A stretch of DNA of 64,000 nt from Manihot esculenta (taxonomy: Eukaryota > Streptophyta > Magnoliopsida > Malpighiales > Euphorbiaceae), in the NCBI RefSeq assembly GCF_001659605.2, contig NC_035164.2, positions 707,001-771,000 on the forward strand. Direction: 5' to 3'. The first letter of the stretch is position 1. Every line of letters begins with the position of its first letter. The position numbers were made by a program, and so were the translations under genes. Under the pieces are notes generated by a model that was not told the origin of the DNA, searched no databases, and saw only the letters and a program-made list of their open reading frames with translations. Below are positions 12,494-24,811 of this stretch, piece after piece.

Positions 12494-13071
12494 TGTAATA
12501 CCCGGCTAGACTCCGGTATCGGAATTCCTACCGTCCGGTGGAATTTCGGATGTCGGAGACCTCTAGAAGGGTAAAACCATATTTTCATGAAATGTTTTAA
12601 TGTTTTTAATGATTTTAAGTAGAGAGGAAATGAGTTTTTGAATAAAAACACCCTTGGAGGAAACTCAGGTTCGGCCGCCGAAACTCAAAGTTCGGCCGCC
12701 GAACATGCATGCACTTCGGGAGTGCTTTAGGCCCCCGAAGGCATAAGTGAGGAAAGTCCAGGTTCGGCCGCCGAACCTCAAGTTCGGCCGCCGAACATGG
12801 CATGCATGCGGAGGCACTTTCGGCCCCCGAACGTGGCCTGGCCAACCACTATAAAAGGGTCCCTTAGCCGAAAACGGGCGAGTTTTTCCCCATTTTCGGC
12901 CAAGGTGAGCTTTTCCGCCGTTCCTCACCATCCTTGAGTTCTTTCCTTTAAATCTTTCAAGATTTTCACAAGCTTTTACATTGTTTTGAAGATTTTTGAG
13001 TTTTAAAGCAAGTTTTGGAGCTTTGAGGTTCAAGAACTCAAAATCTCCCACCTCCGAGTTTAGGACGTCTC
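12494..13071 (+). repeat. Family A 5' LTR, piece 1 (578 bp)
   Basis: Starts TGTAATACCCGGCTAGACTC and matches 34155-34732 with about 7 differences. It contains several TTCGGCCGCCGAA units, two CATGCATGC (RY-type) motifs at 12704 and 12801, and the TATA box at 12850-12857. It ends at the GTCTC duplication where B1 inserted. Confidence 0.93.
12850..12857 (+). promoter_or_regulatory. TATA box of family A 5' LTR
   Basis: TATAAAAG about 356 bp into the LTR, directly downstream of the hairpin-motif array. The equivalent in the 3' LTR is at 34511-34518. Confidence 0.75.
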
Positions 13072-13338
13072 TGTAATACCCGGCTCGAGTCCGGCATCGG
13101 AATTCCTATAGTCCGGTGGAATCTCGGGTGTCGGAACCCTCGAGAAGGGTAATACATATGTTTTTTAAGGTATTTTCACTGGTTTTCATGTTTTGAAGGG
13201 TTAAAAGACTTGAGTTTTGAAAGAAAAGCAACAAGGGAGAAATGCAAAGGTTCGGCCGCCGAAGGTCACTTTCGGCCGCCGAACATTGCATGGTTGCGGC
13301 TTCACGTTCGGCTGCCGAAGGTGGTCTGGCCAGCCACC

Positions 13339-13346
13339 TATAAAAG
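13339..13346 (+). promoter_or_regulatory. TATA box of B1 5' LTR
   Basis: TATAAAAG in the context CCACC-TATAAAAG-GGCC, 267 bp into the LTR. Conserved at the same place in the B1 3' LTR (20726), both B2 LTRs (24189, 26612) and B3 (58442). The likely transcription start is about 25-30 bp downstream. Confidence 0.8.
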
Positions 13347-14522
13347 GGCCAAGGGTCGGTGGAAGGAGGTTATTTCTCCTCCACTTGCAGCCAGAGGTGA
13401 GTTTCAGCCTCTCCTACGTTGACTTTCATGTTTTCCATGATTTTCATCAAATCTTTCAAGAGTTTTAAGAGGTTTGGTGACTTATGAAGGTTTTGAGCAA
13501 AAGAAGCAAGTTTTGAAGCTTGGAGCTTTGGAAGAGCTTTTCTTCATATCTCCACGTTAGGATCCTTCATCCTCAAGTTGTGTAAGAGGTAAGTGAAGAT
13601 CCTGAGCTTCTTTGATGATTTTGAAAGGTTTTATGAAGTTTGTATGGGTAGTTTGCATGTTTAGGTTTAGGTGAGGTTTTTGGTGATTTGTGGTGTTCCA
13701 GCATGTTTAAGTGTTATGGGCTATGTTTGTTTGGGGTTTTAGGATAGTTTTAGACCCCTTTGTGCATATATATGTGTATATGCTAGTTGGGAGTAGTTGA
13801 TATGCATGTTTGTAGGTTTTTGGGCAAAGTTTGCATGAAACAGAGCAGGGTTCTGCCCTTCGGGCAAAACCAGGTTCGGCCGCCGAAGGAAGGTTCGGCC
13901 GCCGAACCCCTTGTGGAGGCAGTTCGGCTGCCAAAGGTTGCCCCCGAAAGCTAGGCTTTCGGTTTAGAAAGGGACTTTCGGCCGCCGAAAGATGGAGTTC
14001 GGCCGCCGAAAGTGTGTGAGTTTCGTCTCTGGACGAGACCTTCGGCCGCCGAAGGTGCCGCCGAACATGCATGAGTTTCGTCTCTGGAGTGGGGTTTCGG
14101 CCGCCGAACCTGCCGCCGAAAGTGCCCTGTCCAGCTTTCTTTTGCATGTTTTATGTGATGGTTTGAGGATTGTTTAGAGGGGTTTTGGGGAGTTTTGTAG
14201 AGATGTTCTTGAGTGAGTTGAGTCCCTCATTTGAGTCCACCTGTGTAGGTACGGACCAGAGGAATCAGGGAGGTCAGCAGTGAGTCCAGTGTCAGAACCT
14301 GCAGAGTCAGTTCAGAGATAACCAGGTGAGTGGAATGGAACTTAATGTTTTAATATGAGAACTGATATTTTATCATGCTTCATGCATCATGAATATGCTT
14401 TAGGGTGAGTGCATTAGTGTACACAAAGATGATGCATTGCATTTATCCTTGTACTTGGCATGGCTCCTTGTACATTGCTTATGTGAGACGGCACGGACTT
14501 CGTGAGGATTCATTAGCCCTCA

Positions 14523-14601
14523 GAGGAAAGACCTGGAACAGCCCTACGGGGACCAGGCACACACAGAAAGACCTGGAACAGCCCTACGGGGACCAGGCAC
14601 A
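14523..14601. repeat. Tandem ~39-bp duplication in B1 5' LTR
   Basis: The unit GAAAGACCTGGAACAGCCCT…CCAGGCAC occurs twice. Each copy contains an ACCTGG/CCAGG inverted pair. Family A LTRs hold a diverged version of the same arrangement. Confidence 0.85.
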
Positions 14602-15228
14602 TGGTACTTAGGTACCCCAGATGAGATAGAGGGAGTTTTGATCCGTCCGGCCGAGGTTATGTGATTATGTGTTGCATTCCATGAGAGCATATTTTATCAC
14701 CTGTATTTGCCTATTCTACTCACTGGGCTATCGTAGCTCATCCCTCTCCCCTAACTTCAGTGGTGCAGGTTCAGAGATCAGAGAGAACTCAACAGGGTAC
14801 AGGAAGAGTACAGAGTCTTGTAATAGCTAGTGTGGACATGTATATGTAAAGAGATAAGGTTTATGTATAGTGTATAGAATGGTGCTTAACTATCAGAGTT
14901 GTAATCCCTTGTTCTTCTCACATGATCAGTTTATGTATGTTTCTTTATTGTTGTATGTTTATGAGCAAAACCAGGCTTAACATTATGAGTTTGATCCGCC
15001 TAGAGCCATGAGGAGCTCTAGTAGGGATTAGTAGAGAACAGAGAGAGTGCATGCACAGGTTAAGCCTTGGAAGAAAGAAAAGTTTTATGTTTTTACAGAA
15101 AATGTATGATCATGTATGGGATGTCACAGGTATACAGACAGGATAGTAGGCTTACTACGGGTCCCGGCGACCTTAAGTCGATCTGGATCCTAGTGCCGGT
15201 GGCAGTTCGGTTTCCGGGCTGTTACAGA

Positions 15229-15242
15229 TTGGTATCAGAGCC
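15229..15242 (+). other. B1 primer-binding site (tRNA-Met type)
   Basis: TTGGTATCAGAGCC begins two bases after the LTR ends. TGGTATCAGAGC is the usual plant initiator tRNA-Met primer site. The same site occurs at 28801 (family A) and 60326 (B3). Confidence 0.88.
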
Positions 15243-15435
15243 CTAGGTTCACATGGTCGGACCTATAGAGAGAGAGTTGGGCTCATAGAGAGGTTTAGCA
15301 GGTCAAGCACTATAGGAAAAACATGTCCACGAGGATAGGATGTTATGCTGATGTGCAATGCCCTGAGTTATGCATGTGCATGTGTTTGATGTGTTGCTGA
15401 TATGTTATGTGATTTGTTGTTTCCAGAGAGTGAAG

Positions 15436-18400
15436 ATGCGAGGAACTCGTCGATCCGCGAGATTGACTGGAGTCCCACCTGTAAGTGAGGGTACAGCTGC
15501 TCGTCCACCTGCCTTGCCAAGGGCAAGATCGCACAGGTCAAGCAGGGAAGGAACGTCACGAGACCCTAGAAGGTCTTCTGACGAGAGCAGGAGAGGAGTA
15601 AGCAGAGGGGGAAGGTCAGTAGAAGAAAGAGGTGTGATGGAAGAGGATCAGAGTAGAGATGCAAGCATGGGTGTAGGAAGGTCAGAAGAAGGTATGGGGG
15701 AGTCCTAGGGAGGCGTTCAGGCCTCGGGGTTTGGCTATCCACCCTTTCCACAGGGCCCAGAGTATCCGATGGGAGGCACGTCGGATTACTCCAGTTTTGC
15801 CCCATATCCACCCTACATGCCATATATGCCCTATCCTTCCTTTTATCCACCATATCACATGTATCCACCCCCACCTGTTCATCCAAGTCCAGTACAACCT
15901 GAAGTGAGGGAACCAGTTCCTCCACCACCACCTCCTGAACCAGTAGCCCCTGTTGTGGAAGCACAGCAACCCAGTTCTTCAGGGGGAAGTAAGGTGAAGA
16001 TGACCGAGTACTTAAAGTTGGATGCTCCTAAATTCAATACAGGAGATGATCCCTTTGAGTATCTCAGTGCAGTCAGAATGATAACAAGTGAGTTGGGAGC
16101 TGATGACAGCAGAGCCATTGAGATGGCAGGGTTCACGTTAAAGTGTAAGAAAGCTAGAGAATGGTTCAAGAATTATGTGGACCCGAGACTTGAGAGTATG
16201 ACATGGGAAGAGTTCGCCAATGAATTTGCTGGATGGGCTTTTCCTGACAGTTCCAGGGAACTAAAAGTTGTGGAGTTTGAGCAGTTGCGACAGACGGAGG
16301 AGATGAGCGTTGATGAGTATACGGATAAGTTCCTGGAATTGTTGCCATATGTTGGTCAGGCCTATGATACAGATCAGAAGAAGGCAAAGAGATATGCCAC
16401 AAGGCTTCATCCCAGGTATTTCTCTTTGATTCTTCATACGGAGAAGGAAAGTTTCCACTCTATTGTGGATGCTGCTAGAAAGATGGAGGCCAGTGCTATA
16501 AGTCAAGGTGTAGTCAAGGCACAGTCTTCTGGTGTTAAATCAGGTTCCTCCTCACAGGGTACAGCAAGTGCAAGTAAGAGGAGATGGGAGAAATTCAGAG
16601 GAAAGAGAGGCAAGTTCTGGAACAGGCTTAAGTCGGGTCTGGGAATGAGTAGTGGCTCCAGTTCTGGCGCAGATTTTCCAGTGTGCAAGAGGTGTGGCAA
16701 ACAGCATAGAGGAGCTTGTCAGTTGGGATCCACAGCCTGCTATAGATGTGGGCAGGAGGGACATTATGCACGGGAATGTCCTCAGGCGACTTTGGTTGCA
16801 CCATCCCAGCAGATGAGTACGGGCAGTGTAGTACAGCCAGTAGCTTCAGCCGTACCACCAAGCAGTGGCAGAGGAAGAGGAAGAGGGGCAGCCTCTTCAT
16901 CAGGGATGGGTTCCCGAGGTGCAGGTCCGTCAGCCCCAGCACGGATTTTCACCCTGACTCAGCAGGAGGCAGACACGTCGAACACGGTGGTGTCAGGTAA
17001 TCTCCTCATTGGGTGTTCAGAGGTGTATGCTTTAATGGACCCTGGTGCTTCTCACTCTTTCATTTCTTCTAGAGCTGCAGAGAGGTTGGGTCTGATAGTG
17101 TCTGAGTTAGAGTGTCCTCTATGGGTCAGTGGACCCAAATGTGATCCATCTTTGGCAGAGTCAGTCTGTCGGTTCAGTCCAGTGTGCATAGAAAGTAGAT
17201 ACCTTCCAGCTGACCTGGTGGTTCTAGAGTTGACAGATTTTGATGTCATTCTAGGGATGGACTGGTTATCTACGTATGATGCTACCCTGAACTGTAGAGA
17301 CAAGGTAGTCAGTGTCAGAGACCAGGATGGGTCAGAGTGTGTCTTCAGAGGAGACAGGAGAGGGACACCTAGGGGTTTGATATCAGCCCTCCAGGCTCGT
17401 AGAATGTTAAGGAAGGGGTGTCAGGGGTTCCTAGCTTATGTGAGAGAGCTAGACAGTCAGGTTAGGGAACCATCCTCAGTACCAGTTGTTAGAGACTTCC
17501 CAGATTTGTTTCCTGAAGAGCTTCCAGGACTACCACCAGATAGGGAAATAGAGTTCGAGATTGAGTTGATGCCCAATGCCAGACCGATCTCTATTCCTCC
17601 CTACAGGATGGCACCAGCAGAGTTGCGAGAGTTGAAAGAGCAGTTACAGGATTTGGTAGCTAAGGGTTTCATTCGCCCGAGTACCTCACCCTGGGGTGCT
17701 CCAGTGTTGTTTGTCAGAAAGAAGGATGGACCTCTTAGACTTTGTGTCGACTACAGACAGTTGAACAAAGTCACTATCAAAAACAAGTATCCTTTACCCA
17801 GGATCGATGATCTATTCGACCAGCTGGCAGGAGCAGGTTGTTTTTCTAAAATAGATCTGAGATCCGGATACCACCAGTTGAAGATCAGGGAAGGAGATGT
17901 CTCTAAGACTGCTTTCCGAACCAGATATGGGCATTATGAGTTCCTTGTGATGCCGTTCGGGTTGACTAACGCCCCTGCAGCATTCATGGATCTCATGAAC
18001 AGGGTTTTCAGGGAGTACTTGGATCGTTTTGTGATCGTCTTTATTGATGATATCTTGGTGTACTCCAGGAATGCAGAGGAGCATGCCCATCATCTGCGGA
18101 TAGTGCTGCAAACCTTGAGAGAGCATGGCTTGTATGCCAAGTTCTCCAAGTGCGAGTTCTGGCTAAGGAGCATTTCCTTTTTGGGCCATGTTGTATCAGA
18201 GGACGGTATAGCAGTAGATCCCAAAAAGGTAGAGGCAGTAGCCAACTGGCCTACACCCACTACAGTGACCGAGATCAAGAGTTTTCTGGGTTTGGCAGGC
18301 TACTACCGGAGGTTTGTTCAGGACTTTTCGAAGATAGCTGCTCCTATGACCAGACTGACCAGAAAGAATCAGAAGTTTGTGTGGTCAGAGGAATGTGAGG

Positions 18401-20382
18401 AGGGTTTTGCAGAGTTGAAGAGACGGTTAACTTCAGCACCGGTGTTAGCTCTGCCGATCAGTGATGAAGATTTCACAGTGTTCTGTGATGCATCCCGAGT
18501 GGGATTAGGTTGTGTGTTGATGCAGAATGACAAAGTGATAGCTTATGCTTCTAGACAGCTGAAGAAGCACGAGCTGAATTACCCGACACACGATCTGGAG
18601 ATGGCAGCTGTTATCTTTGCACTTAAGATGTGGAGGCATTACCTCTATGGGGTAAAATGTGAGATCTATACAGATCATAAGAGCCTGCAGCACATCTTAA
18701 GTCAAAGAGAGTTAAACTTGAGGCAGAGACGGTGGGTAGAATTGCTCAGTGATTACGATTGTAAGATTCAGTATCATCCGGGCAAGGCTAATGTTGTAGC
18801 TGATGCCTTAAGCCGAAAGTCACTTGGCAGTTTATCCCACATTGCAGTAGAGAGAAGACCGGTGGTGAAGGATTTCTACAAGCTCGTGGAATACGGGTTA
18901 CAGTTGCAGTTATCTGGTACAGGTGTTTTGCTCGCACAGATGAGAGTGACACCAGTGTTTCTAGAGCAAGTGGCTCTGAAACAGCACGAAGACCCCGAGT
19001 TAGTGAAGATTGCCAGGACTGTTCAGTCGGGCAACAGTGCAGAGTTCAGATTTGATAGTGAGGGGATTCTTCGGCACGGTAAGAGGTTATGTGTACCAGA
19101 TGATAGCAGTTTGAAGGCAGACATTATGAGGGAAGCTCATAATGCGAAGTATAGCATTCACCCGGGAGCCACCAAGATGTATCAAGATCTGAAAAGGGTG
19201 TATTGGTGGCCAGCAATGAAGAGAGAAGTGGCACAGTTCGTGTCAGCCTGCGAGACATGTCAAAGGGTGAAGTTAGAGCACCAGAAGCCGGCTGGAATGC
19301 TTAACCCACTGCCGATTCCAGAATGGAAATGGGAGAACATAGCGATGGATTTTGTAGTGGGCTTACCAGCGACGTCTAACAGACTAGACTCCATCTGGGT
19401 GATTGTGGATAGACTCACTAAATCTGCTCACTTCATTCCAGTCAGGAGTAACTACTCTGTGGACAAGTTGGCGCAGGTGTATGTAGACGAGGTAGTAAGG
19501 TTGCATGGAGTTCCAGTGTCGATAGTATCAGATCGAGGACCTCAGTTCACCTCCAGGTTTTGGCGGAGTCTGCAAAATGAAATGGGCACAAGGTTGGATT
19601 TCAGCACTGCTTTCCATCCACAGACAGACGGTCAGTCTGAGAGAACCATCCAGACCATTGAAGATATGCTGAGAATGTGTGTGTTAGACTTTGGCGGTTC
19701 TTGGAGGCAGCATCTACCTCTGGTGGAGTTTGCCTACAACAACAGCCATCATGCTAGCATAGGGATGGCTCCTTATGAAGCTTTGTATGGGAGGAAGTGC
19801 CGAACACCTGTTTGCTGGGAAGAGGTAGGAGAGAAAACTCTTGCAGGGCCAGAGTTAGTTGAGATAACCAGCAAGTTAGTGCCTATCATTAGAGAGAGGA
19901 TCAGAACAGCTGTAAGCAGACAGAAAAGTTATGCAGACATCCGTAGGAAGCAGATAGAGTTCCAGGAGGGGGATATGGTATTGCTTAAGGTGTCTCCGAT
20001 GAAGGGAGTGGTTCGGTTTGGAAAGAAAGGTAAACTGGCCCCACGGTACATTGGTCCCTTTGAGATCTTGCAGAAGATCGGGCCTGTGTCGTATAAGCTA
20101 GATTTACCAGCTTCTATGGAACGCATTCACCCGGTATTCCATGTTTCTATGTTGCGGAAGTTTGTGTCAGATCCAGAGAAGGTTCTTAGGGAACCTGAGG
20201 TGGAAATCTTAAGTGATCTCACCTATGTAGAGCAACCAGTGCGGATCCTTGACACCCAGATCAGAAAGTTGAGAAACAAGGAGATACCAATGGTGAAAGT
20301 TTTGTGGAACCACCACAACCTAGAAGAGTGCACGTGGGAGACTCGGGAGTCCATGCTCCAGCAATACCCATATCTGTTTTAA
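15436..20382 (+). CDS. B1 gag-pol polyprotein, one premature stop in gag
   Basis: A single frame of 1648 codons plus stop, broken once by TAG at 15706-15708, where B3 has CAG. Downstream, 15769-20382 is open for 1537 codons. Order: basic N-terminus ([12 protein letters not shown]), P/Y-rich stretch, retrotransposon gag, CCHC knuckle [15 protein letters not shown] (16738-16779), aspartic protease [11 protein letters not shown] (about 17029), RT with FIDDILVYS (about 18038-18064), RNase H ([23 protein letters not shown]), integrase HHCC zinc region ([10 protein letters not shown]), DDE residues within [19 protein letters not shown] and [11 protein letters not shown], a GPY/F-like module ([11 protein letters not shown]), and a C-terminal chromodomain-like segment ([14 protein letters not shown]). 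Role: capsid, replication and integration of the element. All catalytic motifs look intact, so only the gag stop visibly disables it. Confidence 0.93.
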
Positions 20383-20442
20383 GGTTAGTTTTCCCCTTTT
20401 CTATGTGGTTATGTTGTGTTAGGGACATTCGGGGACGAATGT

Positions 20443-20458
20443 TCTTAAGGGGGGAGAA
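20443..20458 (+). other. B1 polypurine tract
   Basis: TTAAGGGGGGAGAA directly abuts the 3' LTR start (TG at 20459). It is the plus-strand DNA primer site. The same sequence precedes the other 3' LTRs at 26345 and 34155. Confidence 0.85.
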
Positions 20459-22613
20459 TGTAATACCCGGCTCGAGTCCGGCATCGGAATTCCTATAGTC
20501 CGGTGGAATCTCGGGTGTCGAAACCCTCGAGAAGGGTAATACATATGTTTTTTAAGGTATTTTCACTGGTTTTCATGTTTTGAAGGGTTAAAAGACTTGA
20601 GTTTTGAAAGAAAAGCAACAAGGGAGAAATGCAAAGGTTCGGCCGCCGAAGGTCACTTTCGGCCGCCGAACATTGCATGGTTGCGGCTTCACGTTCGGCT
20701 GCCGAAGGTGGTCTGGCCAGCCACCTATAAAAGGGCCAAGGGTCGGTGGAAGGAGGTTATTTCTCCTCCACTTGCAGCCAAAGGTGAGTTTCAGCCTCTC
20801 CTACGTTGACTTTCATGTTTTCCATGATTTTCATCAAATCTTTCAAGAGTTTTAAGAGGTTTGGTGACTTATGAAGGTTTTGAGCAAAAGAAGCAAGTTT
20901 TGAAGCTTGGAGCTTTGGAAGAGCTTTTCTTCATATCTCCACGTTAGGATCCTTCATCCTCAAGTTGTGTAAGAGGTAAGTGAAGATCCTGAGCTTCTTT
21001 GATGATTTTGAAAGGTTTTACGAAGTTTGTATGGGTAGTTTGCATGTTTAGGTTTAGGTGAGGTTTTTGGTGATTTGTGGTGTTCCAGCATGTTTAAGTG
21101 TTATGGGCTATGTTTGTTTGGGGTTTTAGGATAGTTTTAGACCCCTTTGTGCATATATATGTGTATATGCTAGTTGGGAGTAGTTGATATGCATGTTTGT
21201 AGGTTTTTGGGCAAAGTTTGCATGAAACAGAGCAGGGTTCTGCCCTTCGGGCAAAACCAGGTTCGGCCGCCGAAGGAAGGTTCGGCCGCCGAACCCCTTG
21301 TGGAGGCAGTTCGGCTGCCAAAGGTTGCCCCCGAAAGCTAGGCTTTCGGTTTAGAAAGGGACTTTCGGCCGCCGAAAGATGGAGTTCGGCCGCCGAAAGT
21401 GTGTGAGTTTCGTCTCTGGACGAGACCTTCGGCCGCCGAAGGTGCCGCCGAACATGCATGAGTTTCGTCTCTGGAGTGGGGTTTCGGCCGCCGAACCTGC
21501 CGCCGAAAGTGCCCTGTCCAGCTTTCTTTTGCATGTTTTATGTGATGGTTTGAGGATTGTTTAGAGGGGTTTTGGGGAGTTTTGTAGAGATGTTCTTGAG
21601 TGAGTTGAGTCCCTCATTTGAGTCCACCTGTGTAGGTACGGACCAGAGGAATCAGGGAGGTCAGCAGTGAGTCCAGTGTCAGAACCTGCAGAGTCAGTTC
21701 AGAGATAACCAGGTGAGTGGAATGGAACTTAATGTTTTAATATGAGAACTGATATTTTATCATGCTTCATGCATCATGAATATGCTTTAGGGTGAGTGCA
21801 TTAGTGTACACAAAGATGATGCATTGCATTTATCCTTGTACTTGGCATGGCTCCTTGTACATTGCTTATGTGAGACGGCACGGACTTCGTGAGGATTCAT
21901 TAGCCCTCAGAGGAAAGACCTGGAACAGCCCTACGGGGACCAGGCACACACAGAAAGACCTGGAACAGCCTTACGGGGACCAGGCACATGGTACTTAGGT
22001 ACCCCAGATGAGATAGAGGGAGTTTTGATCCGTCCGGCCGAGGTTATGTGATTATGTGTTGCATTCCATGAGAGCATATTTTATCACCTGTATTTGCCTA
22101 TTCTACTCACTGGGCTATCGTAGCTCATCCCTCTCCCCTAACTTCAGTGGTGCAGGTTCAGAGATCAGAGAGAACTCAGTAGGGTACAGGAAGAGTACAG
22201 AGTCTTGTAATAGCTAGTGTGGACATGTATATGTAAAGAGATAAGGTTTATGTATAGTGTATAGAATGGTGCTTGACTATCAGAGTTGTAATCCCTTGTT
22301 CTTCTCACATGATCAGTTTATGTATGTTTCTTTATTGTTGTATGTTTATGAGCAAAACCAGGCTTAACATTATGAGTTTGATCCGCCTAGAGCCATGAGG
22401 AGCTCTAGTAGGGATTAGTAGAGAACAGAGAGAGTGCATGCACAGGTTAAGCCTTGGAAGAAAGAAAAGTTTTATGTTTTTACAGAAAATGTATGATCAT
22501 GTATGGGATGTCACAGGTATACAGACAGGATAGTAGGCTTACTACGGGTCCCGGCGACCTTAAGTCGATCTGGATCCTAGTGCCGGTGGCAGTTCGGTTT
22601 CCGGGCTGTTACA
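20459..22613 (+). repeat. B1 3' LTR (2155 bp)
   Basis: Same length as the 5' LTR. By eye there are about seven substitutions, mostly transitions (for example in the CGGAACC, CCAGAGG and TTTTATGAAG contexts). It ends GGGCTGTTACA before the GTCTC duplication. Confidence 0.95.
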
Positions 22614-22618
22614 GTCTC

Positions 22619-23921
22619 TCTCTCGATCTTCAAGAGGTAAGAGCCGATCTTAAGCTCATTTTATGTTTAAAGTAAGTTTTATGCAAGATCTATGGGGTAG
22701 AATGTATGTTTAGCTCATAGTTAGGTTTTTGAGTTAATGTTATGTTTTGAGCAATGTAGGTTGGATTTGTGTTGTTGTTGTGTGTTGTAGTTGGGGTTTA
22801 AGTTAGTTTGAAGCCCCTAGGAGCCAATGTATGTATATTTGCATGATTTGAATGAGTTATATGCATGTTGGAAGAGTTGGGAGGCAAATGTGCATAAAGG
22901 AGCCAAGTTTCTGCCCTTTGGCAGAAACCAGGTTCGGCAGCCGAAGGCACTTTCGGCCGCCGAACATGGCTGGGGAGGCAGGCCTTTCGGCTGCTGAAGT
23001 TGCCCCCGAAAAGAGACTTTCGTCTCTGTCTGGGACTTTCGGCTGCCGAAGGTGCCGCCGAACCTGCCTGGGTTTCGGCTCTGGAGGGACTTTCGGCCGC
23101 CGAAGGTGCCGCCGAACCTGCCCTGTTCAGCCTTCCTTTGCATGTTTTTGCATGATTGTTTTGAGGTGTTTTAGGGGGTTTTTGGGGGATATTTTTAGAG
23201 TTATGTTCTAGTTGTTTGGTCCCTCATTTGAGTCCACCTGTGTAGGTTCGGACCCGAGGAACCGAGGACCCCAGCAGTGAGTTAGCTGCATCAGTCTTTG
23301 TCAGAGCTAGCCAGAGGTGAGTAGAATAAACCTTATGTTTTAAAGCAAATGAATTATACCTTTGAGCATGTTCATGCATCGTGAATGCCATGTGATGAAA
23401 TAGGTTGTTTGCATTAGAAATCACGAATATGTTGCATTGCATTTATGATGTTGATGTGGATTGGTTATTGGATGATCCTTTAGTCCTCATATGGTATGAT
23501 GATGTTACGACATGATATGGTATGGAAGTCCAGGTTGTACCCATTCTACGTCCCTGGCACATTGGAATGTTATGATATGTTATGTTAAGAGAAAGACCGG
23601 TTGTACCCATTCTACGTCCCGGCACTTTGGAAAGGTAGAGGACTATTGGTGACAATACCATCCGAGATGTGATTAGTTGTGATGTGTTGCATTACATAAT
23701 GGCATGAGATTTTAAATACTTTTTTCTATTATTCTGCTCACTGGGCTCTTGTAGCTCACCCCTTTTCCCTAATCCCCCAGGATTGCAGGTACGGGCTAGA
23801 CAGAGAAGTCAGAAAGAGTAAAGTCTTATGTTTGTAATAGTTAGAAAGTGGACATGATAAATTGTAAGATGATGTATAACTGAATAGTTATGTTATGTGT
23901 AATGATATTGAGGTTTAGAAT
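22619..23921 (+). repeat. Family A 5' LTR, piece 2 (1303 bp)
   Basis: Continues exactly where piece 1 stopped and aligns with the middle of the A 3' LTR (from about 34733). It contains a donor-like AG|GTAAGA at 22636/22637 and the GC-rich hairpin array around 22930-23120. It ends at the AGAAT duplication (23917-23921) where B2 inserted. Confidence 0.93.
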
Positions 23922-24808
23922 TGTAATACCCGGCTCGAGTCCGGCATCGGAATTCCTGTAGTCCGGTGGAATCTCGGGTGTCGGAACCCTCGAGAAGGGT
24001 AATGCATATGTTTTCCAAGGTATTTTCACTTGTTTTCATGTGTTGAAGTGTTAAAAGACTTGAGTTTTGAAAGAAAAGCAACAAGGGAGAAATGCAAAGG
24101 TTCGGCCGCCGAAGGTCACTTTCGGCCGCCGAACATTGCATGGTTTCGGCTTCACGTTCGGCTGCCGAAGGTGGTCTGGCCAGCCACCTATAAAAGGGCC
24201 AAGGGTCGGTGGAAGGAGGTTATTTCTCCTCCACTTGCAGCCAGAGGTGAGTTTCAGCCTCTCCCACGTTGACTTTCATGTTTTCCATGATTTTCATCAA
24301 ATCTTTCAAGAGTTTTAAGAGTTTTGGTGACTTATGAAGGTTTTGAGCAAAAGAACCAAGTTTTGAAGCTTGGAGCTTTGGAAGAGCTTTTCTTCATATC
24401 TCCACGTTAGGATCCTTCATCCTCAAGTTCTTTAAGAGGTAAGTGAAGATCCTGAGCTTCTTTGATGATTTTGAAAGGTTTTAGGAAGTTTGTATGGGTA
24501 GTATGCATGTTTAGGTTTAGGTGAGGTTTTTGGTGATTTGTGGTGTTCAAACATGTTTAAGTGTGATGTGCTATGTTTGTTTGGGGTTTTAGGGTAGTTG
24601 TAGACCCCTTTGTGCATATATATGTGTATATGCTAGTTGGGAGTAGTTGATATGCATGGTTGTAGGTTTTTGGGCAAAGTTTGCATGAAACAGAGCAGGG
24701 TTCTGCCCTTCGGGCAAAACCAGGTTCGGCCGCCGAAGGAAGGTTCGGCCGCCGAACCCTTTGTGGAGGCAGTTTCGGCTGCCAAAGGTTGCCCCCGAAA
24801 GCTAGGCT
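23922..24808 (+). repeat. B2 5' LTR, truncated at its 3' side
   Basis: Matches the first ~887 bp of the B2 3' LTR with about two differences by eye. It breaks off after GAAAGCTAGGCTT and joins pol sequence. TATA box at 24189-24196. Confidence 0.9.
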
Positions 24809-24811
24809 TCT

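Larger units (their letters stand above)
13072..15226 (+). repeat. B1 5' LTR (2155 bp)
   Basis: TG…CA ends (TGTAATACCC to GGGCTGTTACA). Contents in order: two TTCGGCCGCCGAA motifs, TATA box, donor-like AG|GTAAGT at 13588/13589, a second GC-rich hairpin array (13870-14120), and a ~39-bp tandem duplication around 14523-14601 with paired CCTGG/CCAGG sites. Short ORFs read through this LTR are products of the GC-rich repeats, not genes. Confidence 0.95.
13072..22613 (+). mobile_element. Ty3/gypsy chromovirus B1, full length (9542 bp)
   Basis: Target duplication GTCTC at 13067-13071 and 22614-22618, inside the family A 5' LTR. Both LTRs are 2155 bp and differ at about 7 positions by eye without indels, indicating a very recent insertion. 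The internal part has a tRNA-Met-type primer site, a gag-pol frame (15436-20382) and a polypurine tract. The only obvious lesion is one TAG in gag. Confidence 0.95.

Noticed and set aside
13870..14120. Regularly recurring short GC-rich motif that might look like a CRISPR array
   Set aside because: Spacing is irregular, there are no unique spacers of constant length, and the context is a plant LTR.
12615..14177. Many overlapping ORFs on both strands with repeated 'SAAE', 'RRPN' and 'FGGR' peptides in the LTRs
   Set aside because: They are translations of the GC-rich TTCGGCCGCCGAA arrays in different frames. They recur in every LTR copy and have no independent gene structure.
15566..16942. - strand ORFs of up to 132 codons opposite gypsy gag
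   Set aside because: Antisense shadows of the proline-rich gag, repeated at 60499-62034 with the B3 copy.
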